Position numbers and translations under genes: made by a program
Shown here: piece by piece, positions 35,375-47,947 of the stretch
Layout of the letters: each line of letters begins with the position of its first letter
How positions within the stretch are numbered: the first letter of the stretch is position 1
Notes under the pieces: generated by a model
Told to the model about the DNA's origin: nothing
Databases searched by the model: none
The model's input: the letters and a program-made list of their open reading frames with translations, nothing else
Assembly (NCBI RefSeq): GCF_963676685.1
Contig: NC_092355.1
Coordinates: 63,399,613 to 63,463,612 of the forward strand
Direction of reading: 5' to 3'
DNA length: 64,000 bases
DNA from: Mytilus edulis
Lineage: Eukaryota > Mollusca > Bivalvia > Mytilida > Mytilidae

Positions 35375-38300
35375 GGGCCCGGACCCCCCTTTTTGGGAAA
35401 AAACTTATCCACGTTATCTAAAATTGTAAAAACTGTTCTCCTCTAATATACTAATGAGCTTAATTATTTTACCAAACTAGGGAACAAGAAATCTTCATAG
35501 GGATATCTAGATTGGACATTTTCTAAGGGGATCCACAGAACTCTGTGTCTCATCTGCAGTTGCTGCTGTTAGTGTAATGTAAAAGTGTGATGTTGACTTA
35601 AAATGGGAGTATATTTATCAGTATATTTATCAGTAAAATACAGAATTTAAAAGAATATAAATGTGTATAATACTCCTATATAAACTATGGTTTTTATGTA
35701 CTGTTAATAAAAATCAATGTTATACCAATAACAAAAAATATATATATAGATCTAATTTTAGAAGTAAAATGGGCATAAACTTATTAGAAAAATTTCTAGG
35801 TTATGGAGAATGCAATAATAAATTATAAATTACACAAAATCCTTAATCTCACCATTGCACATGTCAGAAAATACGTGAAACATGTGGACTCATCTTTAAA
35901 ATTCCTTAGTAATAACCCTGATTGGTACGGTTACCGTAGTATTTGATGATTATTTTACGAAAATTGTACCCTGAATTTTATTTTTAGATTGCAGCAAAAG
36001 AATGAAGAATTCCAAGAGTCTATTACGGTTTATTTGACAGGATTTTATCATTGAATCAACATCCTACAAGAATATAACATAAAAATAAATGAAAGAATCC
36101 ATTGGTACTAATAGTAATTATGTGCAGGGGAGAACTTTTAAACAATACTTCAATGTAAGAGACATATAGTGGTGTATTTTTAAAGAGACAGAAAGAACCT
36201 GTAATAACTTGCCATGAGTGTATATTTTCCTAATTTGAAGCTCGTTCATAATAATATACAATTTAAATTATAATTATTGTATGAACATTACAGATAAAGC
36301 CTCAAAAGAGAAAATTTAGTTTTAAATGAAACATTAAAGAAGTACAAAACATTGAAATAAAAATAATTTTTACAAACTTTTAGTCCTTTCCATGTTGTGG
36401 GACATGTAGAAAGTTTATGCTTTAACCATTTATGTAGCTCCACATAGGGGACTGGGTTCCTGCCCCCCCCCCCCCCCCCCCCAAATAAACTCCTTCGAAT
36501 CCGACAGCAATCAATCGGTAAAAAACACCAAACAAAAATCAAAAGGGAAACATGCTATTCGTACACTTATTTAATAAATAGCATTTTGTTTCAAAGTTGA
36601 TCAATAAATACAACTAAAATCCAGGATGCGAGTCATCGATGTACATGACATTGCTTGTAGTCTTGCTTTATTGTCGCGCCTGTGACATGTGAAAGATACA
36701 GATAACAATCCTATGGCGTTAGCTATTTGTATTGAGCTTGATATTTTATATGGTAATTGACTTGAACTGGAGGCTTCATACCTTGTGTACAGATGGCTTA
36801 TACATGTATAGCGAAAGTCTGTATGATGTCTGTTGGCCTTGACCTCATTTTCATTTGAAAACAAATTTCTATTTTTGTTGTGTAAATTTCTCACTTACCT
36901 ATTAGTGAACTACCGAATTGGACTATTTACCGGGTTTGTAATAACACGAGCAATAGGGTGGGTGCTACATTTATATGTGGAGCAGGATCTGCATACCCTT
37001 GAGGAGCACCCGAGATCAAACCCCTGGTGGGGTTCGAGTTGCTTAGTCATTAGTTTTCTATGTGTCTTGTATACTATTATTTGTCTAATTTGCACGGGTC
37101 ATTGGTCAATGTTAAATTTTGTTTTTGTCTATTTCTTTAAGCAATAGATAAAACGAGATCTAGTGTATGAAATGATTTTATAATTTAAATGTCTTGTCTA
37201 GCAGGGTTCATCTGACGAGTCACCTTGACCTTATTTTTTCATGGTTTATTGGTCAATATGTAATTTTCATGGTTTTGTCTGTTTCTTGTATAAGATAAGC
37301 AATAGCAAAACTATATTACGTGTGTGTAATGATTGTCAGCTACACATGTCTTTCTGACTTAAATTGGTTTATCTCACATTGACTTTATTTTCATGAATCT
37401 TTGACAATGTGTGGTGTATGTGACACTTGTACTAAAACTTTATCCTTGGACTATCAGCATAAAATAATTCGTGAATAGAAAAGTAGGCGAGACATTTCAG
37501 GTTGAGCATTCTTGTTGCATCTTATGTTATAAGTTCAATTTGAGACATTATTGGTTAGAGCTTACAGGACTGACTTTTATTGTTGAGGGCTAAGAAATTT
37601 GAACAACAAGAAAGAATTAAAGAAAAGTTGTATAAAACATGCTCACTACCAAAAAGAAGACATATTTACTCTCTATAATATTATCTAAAATATGTTCAGT
37701 TACTGTTAAATTCTTGTGAAGGCTCGATTCGTGTTTATTTCCCATAAAAAAAATCATGTGATAGCTCGATTCTCTTTAATTTCTTTAATTAGGTAGAAAA
37801 TTTGTCTGTAGTTTAGATTATTCTTTTACACTAACCGTGATTTTGAAAGTGCTTTAGGTCAAGGACAAAAAAAAATCAGGTTTTGCAATTGAACACTCCT
37901 TTACTTGTCACGTAAAAGATGAAGAAAACCGAATTAGACTCCATATAGTAATAGACTGAAATATCTTTGGTAGAAGGGTTACTGTTTCCTGGGGATTTAA
38001 CTGATATTTCTTTTTACATTTAAAATATGTATTTTAATTGGATTCTGCCATACTTCCCTAAAAATTAGTCCAGCATTTCATTCAAAATCTACTGCTGTCA
38101 AAATTTTTATGCTATATTAAAACCACATAAAGAACAATAAGAAGCAAAAATCTATTTTCTTGCCGTTGAATAGAAAATATCAATGATAGTAAAAATAAGG
38201 AATGTGGTTATAATTTGCAATGACACAACTGTAATTCACCAGAGTTTTAGGTAGATATACGCAATTGTAGTCAACTGTACGGCCTTGATAGAGTGAGTAA

Positions 38301-40083
38301 AAGTCGCTATAAAAGGTTTAAAAATGTGAAATGTGAATATGAAACAATTCATATCAGAATATTAACTACCTAATGTATAACAAAACAATTTACAAACAAA
38401 TATGACCGAAATGAACCAACCACAACCACTAGACTACAGGTTCCTAACTTGGTCCAAGGTTCATGTTATAAAAATATCTTGAAACGTGTGCTTATTCTTT
38501 TAATTAACTTTGAAATTATTACTGATAACAAACTGTCATGGTATCAGAAGAATCTTTTCTATCTATAGGAGAACTCTATTAAAGACTTCATTGCAATTCA
38601 AGTGCTAAAAGACAGAGGCAGATTTAGAGGGGGACCCAGGCCCCCTTTTGCCGGAGGAAAAAATTTGGTTGCTTATATAGCGGGCCCCCACTTATGAAAA
38701 TTTCTGGATCCGCCACTGCAAGAAAGTATGAAAGAGCAACAGTTTTAATATAAACGACTGCATATATGATCTACATATTTAGTTCCATTAATAAAACAAG
38801 GAGATGTGGTATGCCTCCCAACTAACAACAACAGAACAAGGATACTATATATATATATATATATAATTTGTCAGTATAAAATCTAACTCTAACACTGTTT
38901 GGTATAATTTTCAGACTTATATATATATATATATATATATACAACTCGTCTAAACATCAACCCAACAATGTTAGATCTGTAAATTTGCTTTCGCAAATTT
39001 TTGGTTCTTCCCTCGCCGGGATTCGAACCCATGCTACTGTGATATCGTGACACTGCAGCCGTCCCGCTAGACCACACGACCACCTGGGCTAAAGCAAATT
39101 TACAGATCTAACATTGTTGGGTTGATGTTTAGACGAGTTGTATATACATTATGTACACAGCCATGTATCACCATTATTGATGGCGATCCGATGGATACAT
39201 CTGTTGTAGAGTTGTCACTGACTCAGACGTATATATATATATATAACCATAATGTTCAACTTCAGACGTCGACAAAATCGGTTTAACCCGCCACATTTAT
39301 ATGCACCTCTGTCCCAAATGGGACAAAGTCATGTTATAGATATGTCTTTGTGTAGTTAAAAATACATTTAGTTTGATGAACGATATTCTGACATTGTGCT
39401 GTACATCTAGATGACATCTATTTTTTTTTGTCGGAGCTATTCAGAACTCTTGTATGGTGTTGACTGCTTAATATTGAAGGACTGTATTGGTGTCCTCTGT
39501 CTGATGGTTATGTATTTGTTGCTTATGTGATTGAATTTGACTTTATGACAGCTTTTCCGTCTTTCATATAAATCAACAATGAAAACATCATTGCGCATGG
39601 AAAGCTGTAAAAGTCCAATTGATAACTAGCGAAACTAATAGTAAGGAAAAAAACCGCACTGATCTACACCAAAAACATTGAACAACACCAATTATGACAT
39701 ACAACAAATACCGACAATCAAAAATGAGAAGTAGTGGCTTGAAATTAAACAGGCACATAAAAAATATGGTCATAAAGTTCATCAAAAGAATCCTCTTCAA
39801 TGTATTAATGTGTTGAGATGACAGAATACATATAGCCATGGAGTTTTAAAATAAAATACTTATTTTTATCCCAAACCAACTTATGATATTTGTTGATGAT
39901 TGATTAATTGTTGATTGCTTTATGACCAGTAGCAAATATTTCACGAAGGTTTAGGACGAGAACAAGTTAACAATAAATACAACAGGTACCAGTAGGTCTT
40001 GTAATAATAGAGGCCCACCGGGATGATGATCGGGGGGAATTTCGAATTCAACTGGAAAATAAAGGTATATTAGATAGGGACAG
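35375..40083. repeat. Remainder of unit 3: non-coding repeats
   Basis: Equivalent of 14250-18951. Includes the G/C-run TIR element at 38616-38719 and the TIR/tRNA-like element listed separately. No gene seen. Confidence 0.6.
38940..39140. mobile_element. TIR element with tRNA-like core, unit 3
   Basis: Copy of 17810-18010; the tRNA-like core is at 39003-39085 on the minus strand. Confidence 0.75.
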
Positions 40084-40123
40084 AAATTTTGCCATGCAAC
40101 AGGAAGAGTTGTTGCAAAGGTTC

Positions 40124-40318
40124 TTAACGTGCAAAGATCTTGTCACTCACTTTACACGAGGCATTGGATTTATCCTTGCCATATGCATTCTGACAGGACG
40201 TAGCTGCAAACTTGATACATCTTGCATAGCCAGACGGACGCCCCACTTTGGCAAGCTTTTTACTGCCGGTCGGAACAGGACCAAGTGACCATATTTCTAT
40301 TCCCAACTCACCCTTGGG
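40124..40318 (-). CDS. Unidentified short coding-like segment (possible exon or relic)
   Basis: The minus strand reads PKGELGIEIWSLGPVPTGSK followed by KLAKVGRPSGYARCIKF and AATSCQNAYGKDKSNASC, stopping at TAA (40124-40126). There is an ATG at 40306, but the frame continues upstream of it, so a terminal exon or broken gene is possible. Local GC content is clearly higher than the surroundings, and the composition (balanced, three Cys, GxxxTGSKK) is unlike the AT-driven junk frames nearby. I do not recognise a domain. An overlapping plus-strand frame (40094-40288) is also open, so the coding strand is not certain. It sits immediately right of the tandem array boundary. Confidence 0.35.
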   Translation of the reverse strand, partial: PKGELGIEIWSLGPVPTGSKKLAKVGRPSGYARCIKFAATSCQNAYGKDKSNASCKVSDKIFAR

Positions 40319-40390
40319 GCTTATGATATTTGTGATAGCATAACCGAGTTTTTTTTAATTAGGTCTTGAATTTCACTACAACTTTCTGTA

Positions 40391-40525
40391 CTTAAAAATG
40401 ATTGAATTTTCAGTACTGTAAAATGACTGAAATTTTCAGTACTGGAAAATGACTGAAATATACAGTACTGAAAAATTACTAAAATTTTCAGTACTGAAAA
40501 ATGGCTGAAATTTTCAGTACTGTAA
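40391..40525. repeat. 26-bp tandem repeat, about 5 copies
   Basis: The palindrome CAGTACTG recurs at exact 26-bp spacing (40411, 40437, 40463, 40489, 40515), separated by variants of aaaatgactgaaatttt. Confidence 0.85.
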
Positions 40526-40562
40526 ACAACTTATTCCCAACATTTCTAAAAATGATATAAAA

Positions 40563-40832
40563 ATTAATGTACTGAATAGTAATGTTTCCTAAAAGTACTG
40601 TTTATATAGCGGCATTTAATGTACTGATTAGTGATGTTTCCTAAAAGTACTGTTTATATAGCGGCATTTAATGTACTGAATAGTGATGTTTCCTAAAAGT
40701 ATTGTTTATATAGCGGTATTTAATGTACTGATTAGTGATGTTTTCTAAAAGTAATGTTTATATAGCGGCATTTAATGTACTGATTAGTGATGTTTCCTAA
40801 AAGTACTGTTTATATAGCGGCATTTAATGTAC
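40563..40832. repeat. 52-bp tandem repeat, about 5 copies
   Basis: Unit atgtactgattagtgatgtt followed by tcctaaaagtactgtttata and tagcggcattta (52 bp), repeated about five times with a few substitutions. The period is twice that of the adjacent 26-bp array and both carry the gtactg word. Confidence 0.85.
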
Positions 40833-41220
40833 ATGTAAACTCTAATCAAATTGTTGGTAGTGTATATCTAAAACTTGGTGACTATGTTTAACACACATTT
40901 AGGAAAAACCAGGTGTGTTATTATTGCCAATTGGATTATCCACCAACGTTCAAATGGTTTGATGTTAAGATATAAAGGCAACCGAACGGCCTTCAAAAAT
41001 GAATCGAAAAAAATGTTGTTTATTCGCACGAAAGGCCCCAACACAAACATTTGAAACAATTTAATTGAAAAAACTAATTGAAGGCCCAACTCTCTCCTAA
41101 CGTGGAACCATGTTGTTACAGTGTAAAAGAAAATCAGCTGAAAAGGCTCAAACTTTTCATATCGATACCAAGCAGAAAACATAAAAAAAACCACAGACCA
41201 GATGAGGCAGAGTATTTATA
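40833..41220 (-). repeat. R1-type repeat, antisense, diverged
   Basis: Between about 40975 and 41100 the minus strand shows the R1 blocks in diverged form (ggccttcaattag, aattgtttcaaatg, ttgaaggccgttcggttg). The 108-residue minus-strand open frame across it is a by-product. Confidence 0.5.
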
Positions 41221-42671
41221 CATCCTTCACGTCAACTAAAATACACAAAGCACAGATCTTACAGTTTTTGTGTACTTTTGTTTATCTGTTGGTCATTTTC
41301 TTTTTTAGCCACTGCGTAGTCATTCTGTTTTGACTTAAAGGTTTGAATGTCCTTTTGGTAACTTTTGCCCTTCATTTGTATATATGTATAAGCATTTATA
41401 ATATCTATCATGGTTTTAATTTACTGATAACAAGATCAATATGTATACCAACAAAATCTCATTAAAGGGTTGAATTGGTTAACTTTTGAAATTAGATTGG
41501 AATACATTTGTTTGATATATTTGAGCTTTTGATTTTGCCATTTAGTAAGGGACTTTCTGATTTAAAACTTGGAGTACGGTATTTTTTTGTTGTTTTACTT
41601 TTTTATTTAAAGAATTGATAAGTTTTCTCGTATCTTACATGGTCTAAACTGATGTGCTTGATAAACAACATATCCGTACAGTTGAGGGTATGCTATCCTG
41701 TTTCAAATACGTTTTCTACCAGTACATCCAAGCTTCCAAACCAAATAGTTGTATCTATGGAAGAATATAGTTCAGGGAAATAAAATACAACAAAGTCCTA
41801 GACTTAATTGTTTTACCAGTACAAGATATTTCGTTCTCATTGGAATCCAAACTATATTGTGACATAATTCAAATGATACTTATAATATTTACATGATTTA
41901 CTTTCAATCTAAAATTTTATAACTTGAATTAAATGACACATCGTTTGTAAAATTGTCCTCATGATATCCTTGCCCTTATCTCTAATGGTTCCTCATTGTA
42001 TCTTCCTTCCCTGTAAAACAAGAAATATTTTATATGTATTTGTCACAAATATTAATCTATTGTAATAAAAATTCATTATATCTAATAAAATTTGTAGATT
42101 TAGCTAACAAAGTCCTTATATTTATATAAAGTAACATTCGTTTATAGAGAAAAATTGTTTTAACGTTAAATAAGCTACACTTAGAAATTGTTTGCTAGTC
42201 TCTCTCTGTGATTATTATTAGATAACTCTGGTTAATTTCCCAATCAATCTATCATAAAGAGGAGATAAAGAATTCGACTTTCATTTATAGTCTTTTTTCA
42301 AAAATGATGAACGGTTCTTTGTACTGATATGTAATCATTTTAAACGTTTCAAATTTATGAAATTATATTCGTACATTAATTTTTTTGATACACTAATAAC
42401 AAAAAGTTAAATATATTGAATTGATACATAAACCTAAATTTCATTATAAAACAATGAACCTGTTAAAGGGAGACAATACTCGCTTTTTTCGAATCGGCGC
42501 ATAATACAAAGCAATGTCACCCTTGCATACAAATGGCACATACATACATAACATTAATTAACTGTGCATGCGTGCTCTACCGTCAATGAAGATTATAAGT
42601 TATAAATATAACCAAAAGTTGTTAATCTATAGGATAGTGAAGACTAATGAAAGCTAACCCGCTGTAAAAAT
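41221..42671. other. Intergenic, nothing recognised
   Basis: AT-rich; no supported frame, RNA or element. Confidence 0.4.
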
Positions 42672-42930
42672 ATTTCTTCGAATTTTTTTTTAAACTTCCT
42701 CAGAAAAATACTCGAGACACTTGCAATTCATAGCTCATAATTAATGTTTTTACACAATATTTTAATGAATTAGTAAACGATAAAAATCGTATGCTGTTTT
42801 TTAATTTCTTCGAATTTTTTTAAACTTCCTCAGAAAAATGCTCGAGCCACTTGACATTCATAGCTCATAATTAATGTTTTTACACAATATTTTAATGAAT
42901 TAGTAAACGATAAAAATCGTATGCTTGCAT
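42672..42930. repeat. 132-bp direct duplication
   Basis: A block beginning atttcttcgaattttt and ending gataaaaatcgtatgct occurs twice, with start points at 42672 and 42804. The copies differ at a few positions (for example atactcgagacac versus atgctcgagccac), so this is an older local tandem duplication. Confidence 0.8.
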
Positions 42931-44275
42931 CATCTTACCGAAATACAGATTTAATTAAGTCCTGAACATTTCGACATTTGTTTGTTTATTTTTAAAAATA
43001 CCGGTTTGTAACAAATCACAAGTACATGTTAAGATCCGACTAAATACCGATATCCCGATATCGTCAGGTAAATATGCTTATTTGTGACATGATCTCATAA
43101 CAGATACACATGTACACTATATTATGTTGGCTTTTTTAAATAGATACCTGTTAAGAATATTGCGCCTTTTAGTTGTGTTTGTTTAGTTGATTGATAAGGT
43201 TTAATTTGTCGGCTTTACGAATTTCCCCTTTTCGAATGTGCCTTAGAATTTAGTTTTTAAAACCACTTTTTTTTTATAATTGTGCATCTTTTATCGAGAC
43301 TAGTCATCAATAAAATGGATTTTTTTCAGCAATTTCATTTCCTGAATATATATGTAACCCAGTCATCGCAAAATATATAGTAAATAGATCATGTCTTCTT
43401 TTGAATGAACTTTTTTATAGTATGTTCAATGCCTTAAATTATCAAAATAATGAAACTAAATTTGGATCGCCATAGCATCCAAATGTACAAGTTACGTAAA
43501 AGAACTGTATGACAGACAGATCATCCGAGACATTAATTCAGCACAATCAATTTACATTATAACTAAAGTTTCAGTTGGATTTATTGGTTTGCGCAATTGT
43601 TCAACAGAGGAATATTTATTCAAAATAACTTGTATGTGGTCTACCAGGTAGATGTCCATTTTTTCTTTCTTATTTTTAGTGGTAGATAATAGTATTTAAC
43701 GAAAAAAAACGTTTCTTTTGTTATGAAATATTAAAAATAAAATGTTTGAACCACCCACAATTCTTGTAATTCTTAAAGATTGCTGAAACTTAAATGACTT
43801 TTCCACATGATATTTATCAGAAAAGTGATTATATCTGATATAATTGAGACTGCCGGTGAATTTGATAAAAATTATGTTGATATATATTTTGCCATACATT
43901 TTGTTACTTAAAACCAAATTTCTTACATCCAATTGGCAACAATGAACAATTTGTTGACTTTGTTATGTTTGTATCGAGACATGCTTGTTATGAGTGTTAT
44001 ATGAATGGTACAACGTACGTTATCTTAAATGTGTACGTTAAAATAAGGGGAATCATCACTTGCATTATAGAATCTCTTTTATATATATTTCCCTTCTTGA
44101 ATTCTGATATATTATAATGTACTGTACACACAAATGCCATAATGTATAGCACATGTTATTACCTTAGTAAATTTCCAAGAAAAGTATTTCCAGATTCATT
44201 TTAAAATATATTAATTAAAATAAAACAGGCAACTATAAATCTGAACATTCTTTGTTGACGCTGTATACCTTATCA
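42931..44275. other. Intergenic, nothing recognised
   Basis: AT-rich, no supported feature. Confidence 0.4.
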
Positions 44276-44560
44276 TTACAATACATACTCCAATAGTTCA
44301 ATCAGATTAGAAAGAAGAGTTGGTATCCACTTTGAGCTACCAATATATTCAAAAGCCTTTGCAAGTGAATAAGGAAATAGGTAGTAGTCAGCTCTGCTGT
44401 CAACCTTTCTAAAGCCATGCTGTTTGCCACAGTTCCAACTCACGTTGCCAATTTTACTGCGGTGCATTTTTTGGCATCTTATATATCCTGTTTCAGCAAT
44501 GTAGACTTGCGTAGAATCCAAGGAACAGTACCATTCCCTTTTTTGTCCACTTAAAGATTA
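44276..44560 (-). CDS. Unidentified coding-like segment, candidate terminal exon
   Basis: The minus-strand frame reads LSGQKREWYCSLDSTQVYIA, continues TGYIRCQKMHRSKIGNVSWN and RADYYLFPYSLAKAFEYIG, and ends ELLEYVL followed by TAA at 44276-44278. Unlike neighbouring frames it has balanced composition with Trp, Cys, His and amphipathic Leu-rich segments, and no ATG at its start. An AG acceptor-like site (ctttaag, about 44556) precedes it, so a last coding exon of a split gene is the simplest reading. I do not recognise the family and see no partner exon in the window. It could also be a retrocopy fragment. Confidence 0.4.
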
Positions 44561-44700
44561 GAATGCATTATTTTGTTATACTTGCTCGATATATACGAAT
44601 TTCAATAATTAGAAATATTATCATTACAAATATTACGACACGCTATCAGGTTATAATTTTGTTCTCTGTTTTTTCTGATATATTTAAACTTAAACCAATG
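44561..44700. other. Intergenic, nothing recognised
   Basis: Short AT-rich spacer with no supported feature. Confidence 0.35.
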
Positions 44701-44714
44701 TGTTGTGTACATAT

Positions 44715-45025
44715 GCAGTGTTATAGCCGTTTATAGCTTGTTGTTCGGTGTGAGCCAAGGTTCCGTGTTGAAGGTCGTACATTGACCTATAATGGTTTAC
44801 TTTTATAAATTGTTATTTGGATGGAGAGTTGTCACATTGGCACTCACACCACATCTTCCTATATCTGTTATAATATACTTCTTGCTTTATGTCTCTTCTT
44901 GAACGAAAGTTGCAGAATACGAAACGTACTAGCACTCTATGTAACGAATTTATTTTACCGACTATATTTATGGGTTGAATTTCGGCTAGAGTTGTCTCAT
45001 TTGCAATCATAACACATCTTCTTAT
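44715..45025 (+). repeat. R1-related repeat, two adjacent fragments
   Basis: The first fragment runs from ccgtttatagcttgttg through ttgaaggtcgtacattgacc to gagttgtcacattggca and acaccacatcttcc (44728-44858). A second 3'-end fragment, gttgtctcatttgcaatcat plus aacacatcttctta, lies at 44990-45024. The open frames at 44813-45012 on both strands are by-products. Confidence 0.6.
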
Positions 45026-47423
45026 TTTTATATTAAAGTGTGCAAGTGTTTAGTTTTAAGAACCTACTTCTATTGGTCTGCGCACAACAAACTAATGCCA
45101 ACAATAACAATTCGAGAACCTTGATATAACAATATTAAACAGAACTTTCAGTACATTTAAATAATCAAATAGTGGCAAAGTCCACTACTAACCGTGTATT
45201 GAAATAATCCCCGCCTCCCAAGTAACCTAATATGGAATATACACGATCTTCACGCGGTTGCGTTTAACAAATCATATTCCTAGAAATGTATAGGAGGTAA
45301 GATAAGATAACTTACGTTAATGTACAATAGGATCTTTGCAAGGTCTACTTTTCAATCACATGTCTTTGATCTCAATTACATGTATCCGTTAACAAGGTTA
45401 TGTTTTCTCGATCAAGTCGGTATATTAGGTATCATAAATTCAGGTCATTTTTATTTTTATTTTTTTGTGTATTTTGTGTATTCGTTCATTTTGATAGATC
45501 GTTGGTCAATATTGCATTTCTATGGTGATTTTATTTTTTTTAAGTTTTAACTGTATTTATAGTATTGGATGATTATATTGTGTAAATGATCGTCTGACCT
45601 TGACTTTGTTTACACGGTTTACCATTAATTTCAAGTTATCGATTTAGTCTGATTTTGAGCGAGGTTTGGTAAAAGGATAACTAAATTTTTTATTTGAAAA
45701 TTTTGAAACGTGAATATGTCCCCTTAAAAAAAATCATTTGATCTGGACGTCATTTATACGAATCATTAATAAAGATTTTGGGATTTATCTTGGAAAAACC
45801 TATAATTTTAAGACTTAATCTTTTTTCCATAAACTGAACAATGCATTACTGTAGTTTGCACTTTCGATAACAAATGTATTACCCAGAAATAAATAGAATA
45901 CTTTTGTCTCAAAACCTCATACATGTATAGTTTAATGTCGATTAATCAACGTTCGGTGGGTGTCTTTTCTTAAATACATTGATATCTTAGTTTTAAATTT
46001 TACACAGATACTAGAAAGAGTAGACATACATGTAATGCAGTCGTAGTGCTTATTTGTTTGTAATATACCTAAATTGGAATAACTGGTTTTACAAATATAA
46101 ATAAAATGGCACATTTAACACCCCTTAAACTTGATTTTTCATTCGATTAGCTATTTGGCTAAAAAGAGTGTGGTTTTCTTAGTCTATTGTTACTTGACAG
46201 TTCATCTGTTTTTAGAACTTACTAAAAGATACAATATTGAGTACAGATTTAAAAATAATTGAGCATTAATTAGACGTTATCATGTTAATTGTTTTAGAAA
46301 ATTTATTGTTTTTTTTTCTATCATGAATAAAGTATGATTAAAGTTGAACCATAACCAAATAACAGCTAATGGATAGTTCGAAAATATTATCTGCACTTTT
46401 CAAATGTGCAAAGCTGTTTAATTATTTGTTCATATTAGAACAGATTTTATCTGTGTATAGCATTTGTACATTATCAGACAGATAAATATTTGTAATGTTT
46501 GCCTTCATGTGACATTGTACAACCATGGCTGTTTGTAATAGATAATAATTTTGTGTTTATATTATTTAACTTATAATATATAAAGAGGCAGAGAATATCA
46601 AAGTGAAATACAATGATTCAATAACTAATAAACAAGTTAACTCACAATAAAAAGAAAACTAAAGACTGCGTAACGAGAAGCCAATTCAATACTTTGTGTG
46701 GTTCAGGTAAATAGGTAAGGTGTTATAAAGTATTAAAACGTTTCCTCGTCTAATGCTTATACAAATAAACTAATTAAGAAGTAAATACATGTAGGATTGA
46801 CTTTCGTCGGCTGTTCACATTGAAAGAACAACAGGTACACTCGAAACTGTTCTTTTCGTAAATAATTTGTGCAGACCTTAGCTATGTTTTAAAACTATGC
46901 GTCATTTGCAATTATAAAAGTGTCTAATAATAATATTCAATCATTCTACACATTAGTAATATATGAATACTTGAAAATTATGCGTAAAAAGGACTATAAA
47001 GTCCTTATAAACGCTATTTAACATAAATATTTGTAGTAACACTTACTCATCGCAATGTTTTATAGGACAAACAAAGCCTTTAAGTGGATACCAATGTTCC
47101 ATTTTGAAAAATATATGAAGTATGCAGTTATCACAAAACTGATAAAAGTAAAGATACGATTATCAATAGTATACAAATGTAAATGAAAGTACCTTTTTGT
47201 AAAAGAAAATTGTCCTACTTTTATCCGTTTAGTATGAAGATATAATAAAGTGCAGATTTAAAGAGAAAATATCAACACCTGATATACTGCTGTCATTTAA
47301 AATCAAAGAAGGAAAACAAGTACTCAGCTAAACGTTGTTGCTCCATATTGTTTAACTTTCAGATATTTTTAAGGTTTTGTTAGTTAGTAATTAGAAAACG
47401 CCAATCCTGAATCAAACAAACAG
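45026..47423. other. Intergenic, nothing firmly recognised
   Basis: AT-rich. About 45440-45640 has phrases (cgttggtcaatattgcat, gaccttgactttgttt) resembling the mollusc repeat also seen at 15640-16400. No gene, RNA or TIR element supported. Confidence 0.4.
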
Positions 47424-47947
47424 AATAAAATTGAGAAAGGAAATGGTGAATATGTCAAAGCGACAACCACCCGACCATAGAGCAAACAACAGCCGAAGGC
47501 AACCAATGGGTCTTCAATGTAGCGAGAATTCCCGCACCCGTAGGTGTCCTTCAGCTGGCCCCTAAAATATGCATAATAGTACAGTGATAATGGACGTCAT
47601 ACTAAACTCCGAATTATACACAAGAAACTAAAATTTAAAATCATACAAGACTAACAAAGGCCAGAGGCTCCTGACTTGGGACAGGCGCAAAATTGCGGCG
47701 GGGTTAAACATGTTTATGAGATCTCAACCCTCCCCCTATACCTCTAGCCAATGTAGAAAAGTAAAACAATAACAATACGCACATTAAAATTCAGTTCAAG
47801 AGAAGTCCGAGTCTGATGTCAAAAGATGTAACAAAAGAAAATAAATAAAATGACAATAATACATAAATAACAACAGACTACTAGCAGTTAACTGACATGC
47901 CAGCTCCAGACCTCAATTAAACTGATTGAAAGATTATGTCTTCATCA

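Larger units (their letters stand above)
29512..40083 (+). repeat. 10.57-kb tandem unit 3 of 3
   Basis: Third head-to-tail copy, complete to the same terminal ttagatagggacag, after which the sequence becomes unique (aaattttgccatg). Sister to unit 2. Private changes include a longer poly-C run (about 36463-36482), an inserted A in ataaaaatca (about 35710), ggtaattgac (about 36753) and tccaattgat (about 39617). Confidence 0.9.

Noticed and set aside
40391..40832. CRISPR-like array
   Set aside because: Contiguous tandem repeats without unique spacers, in an animal genome context.
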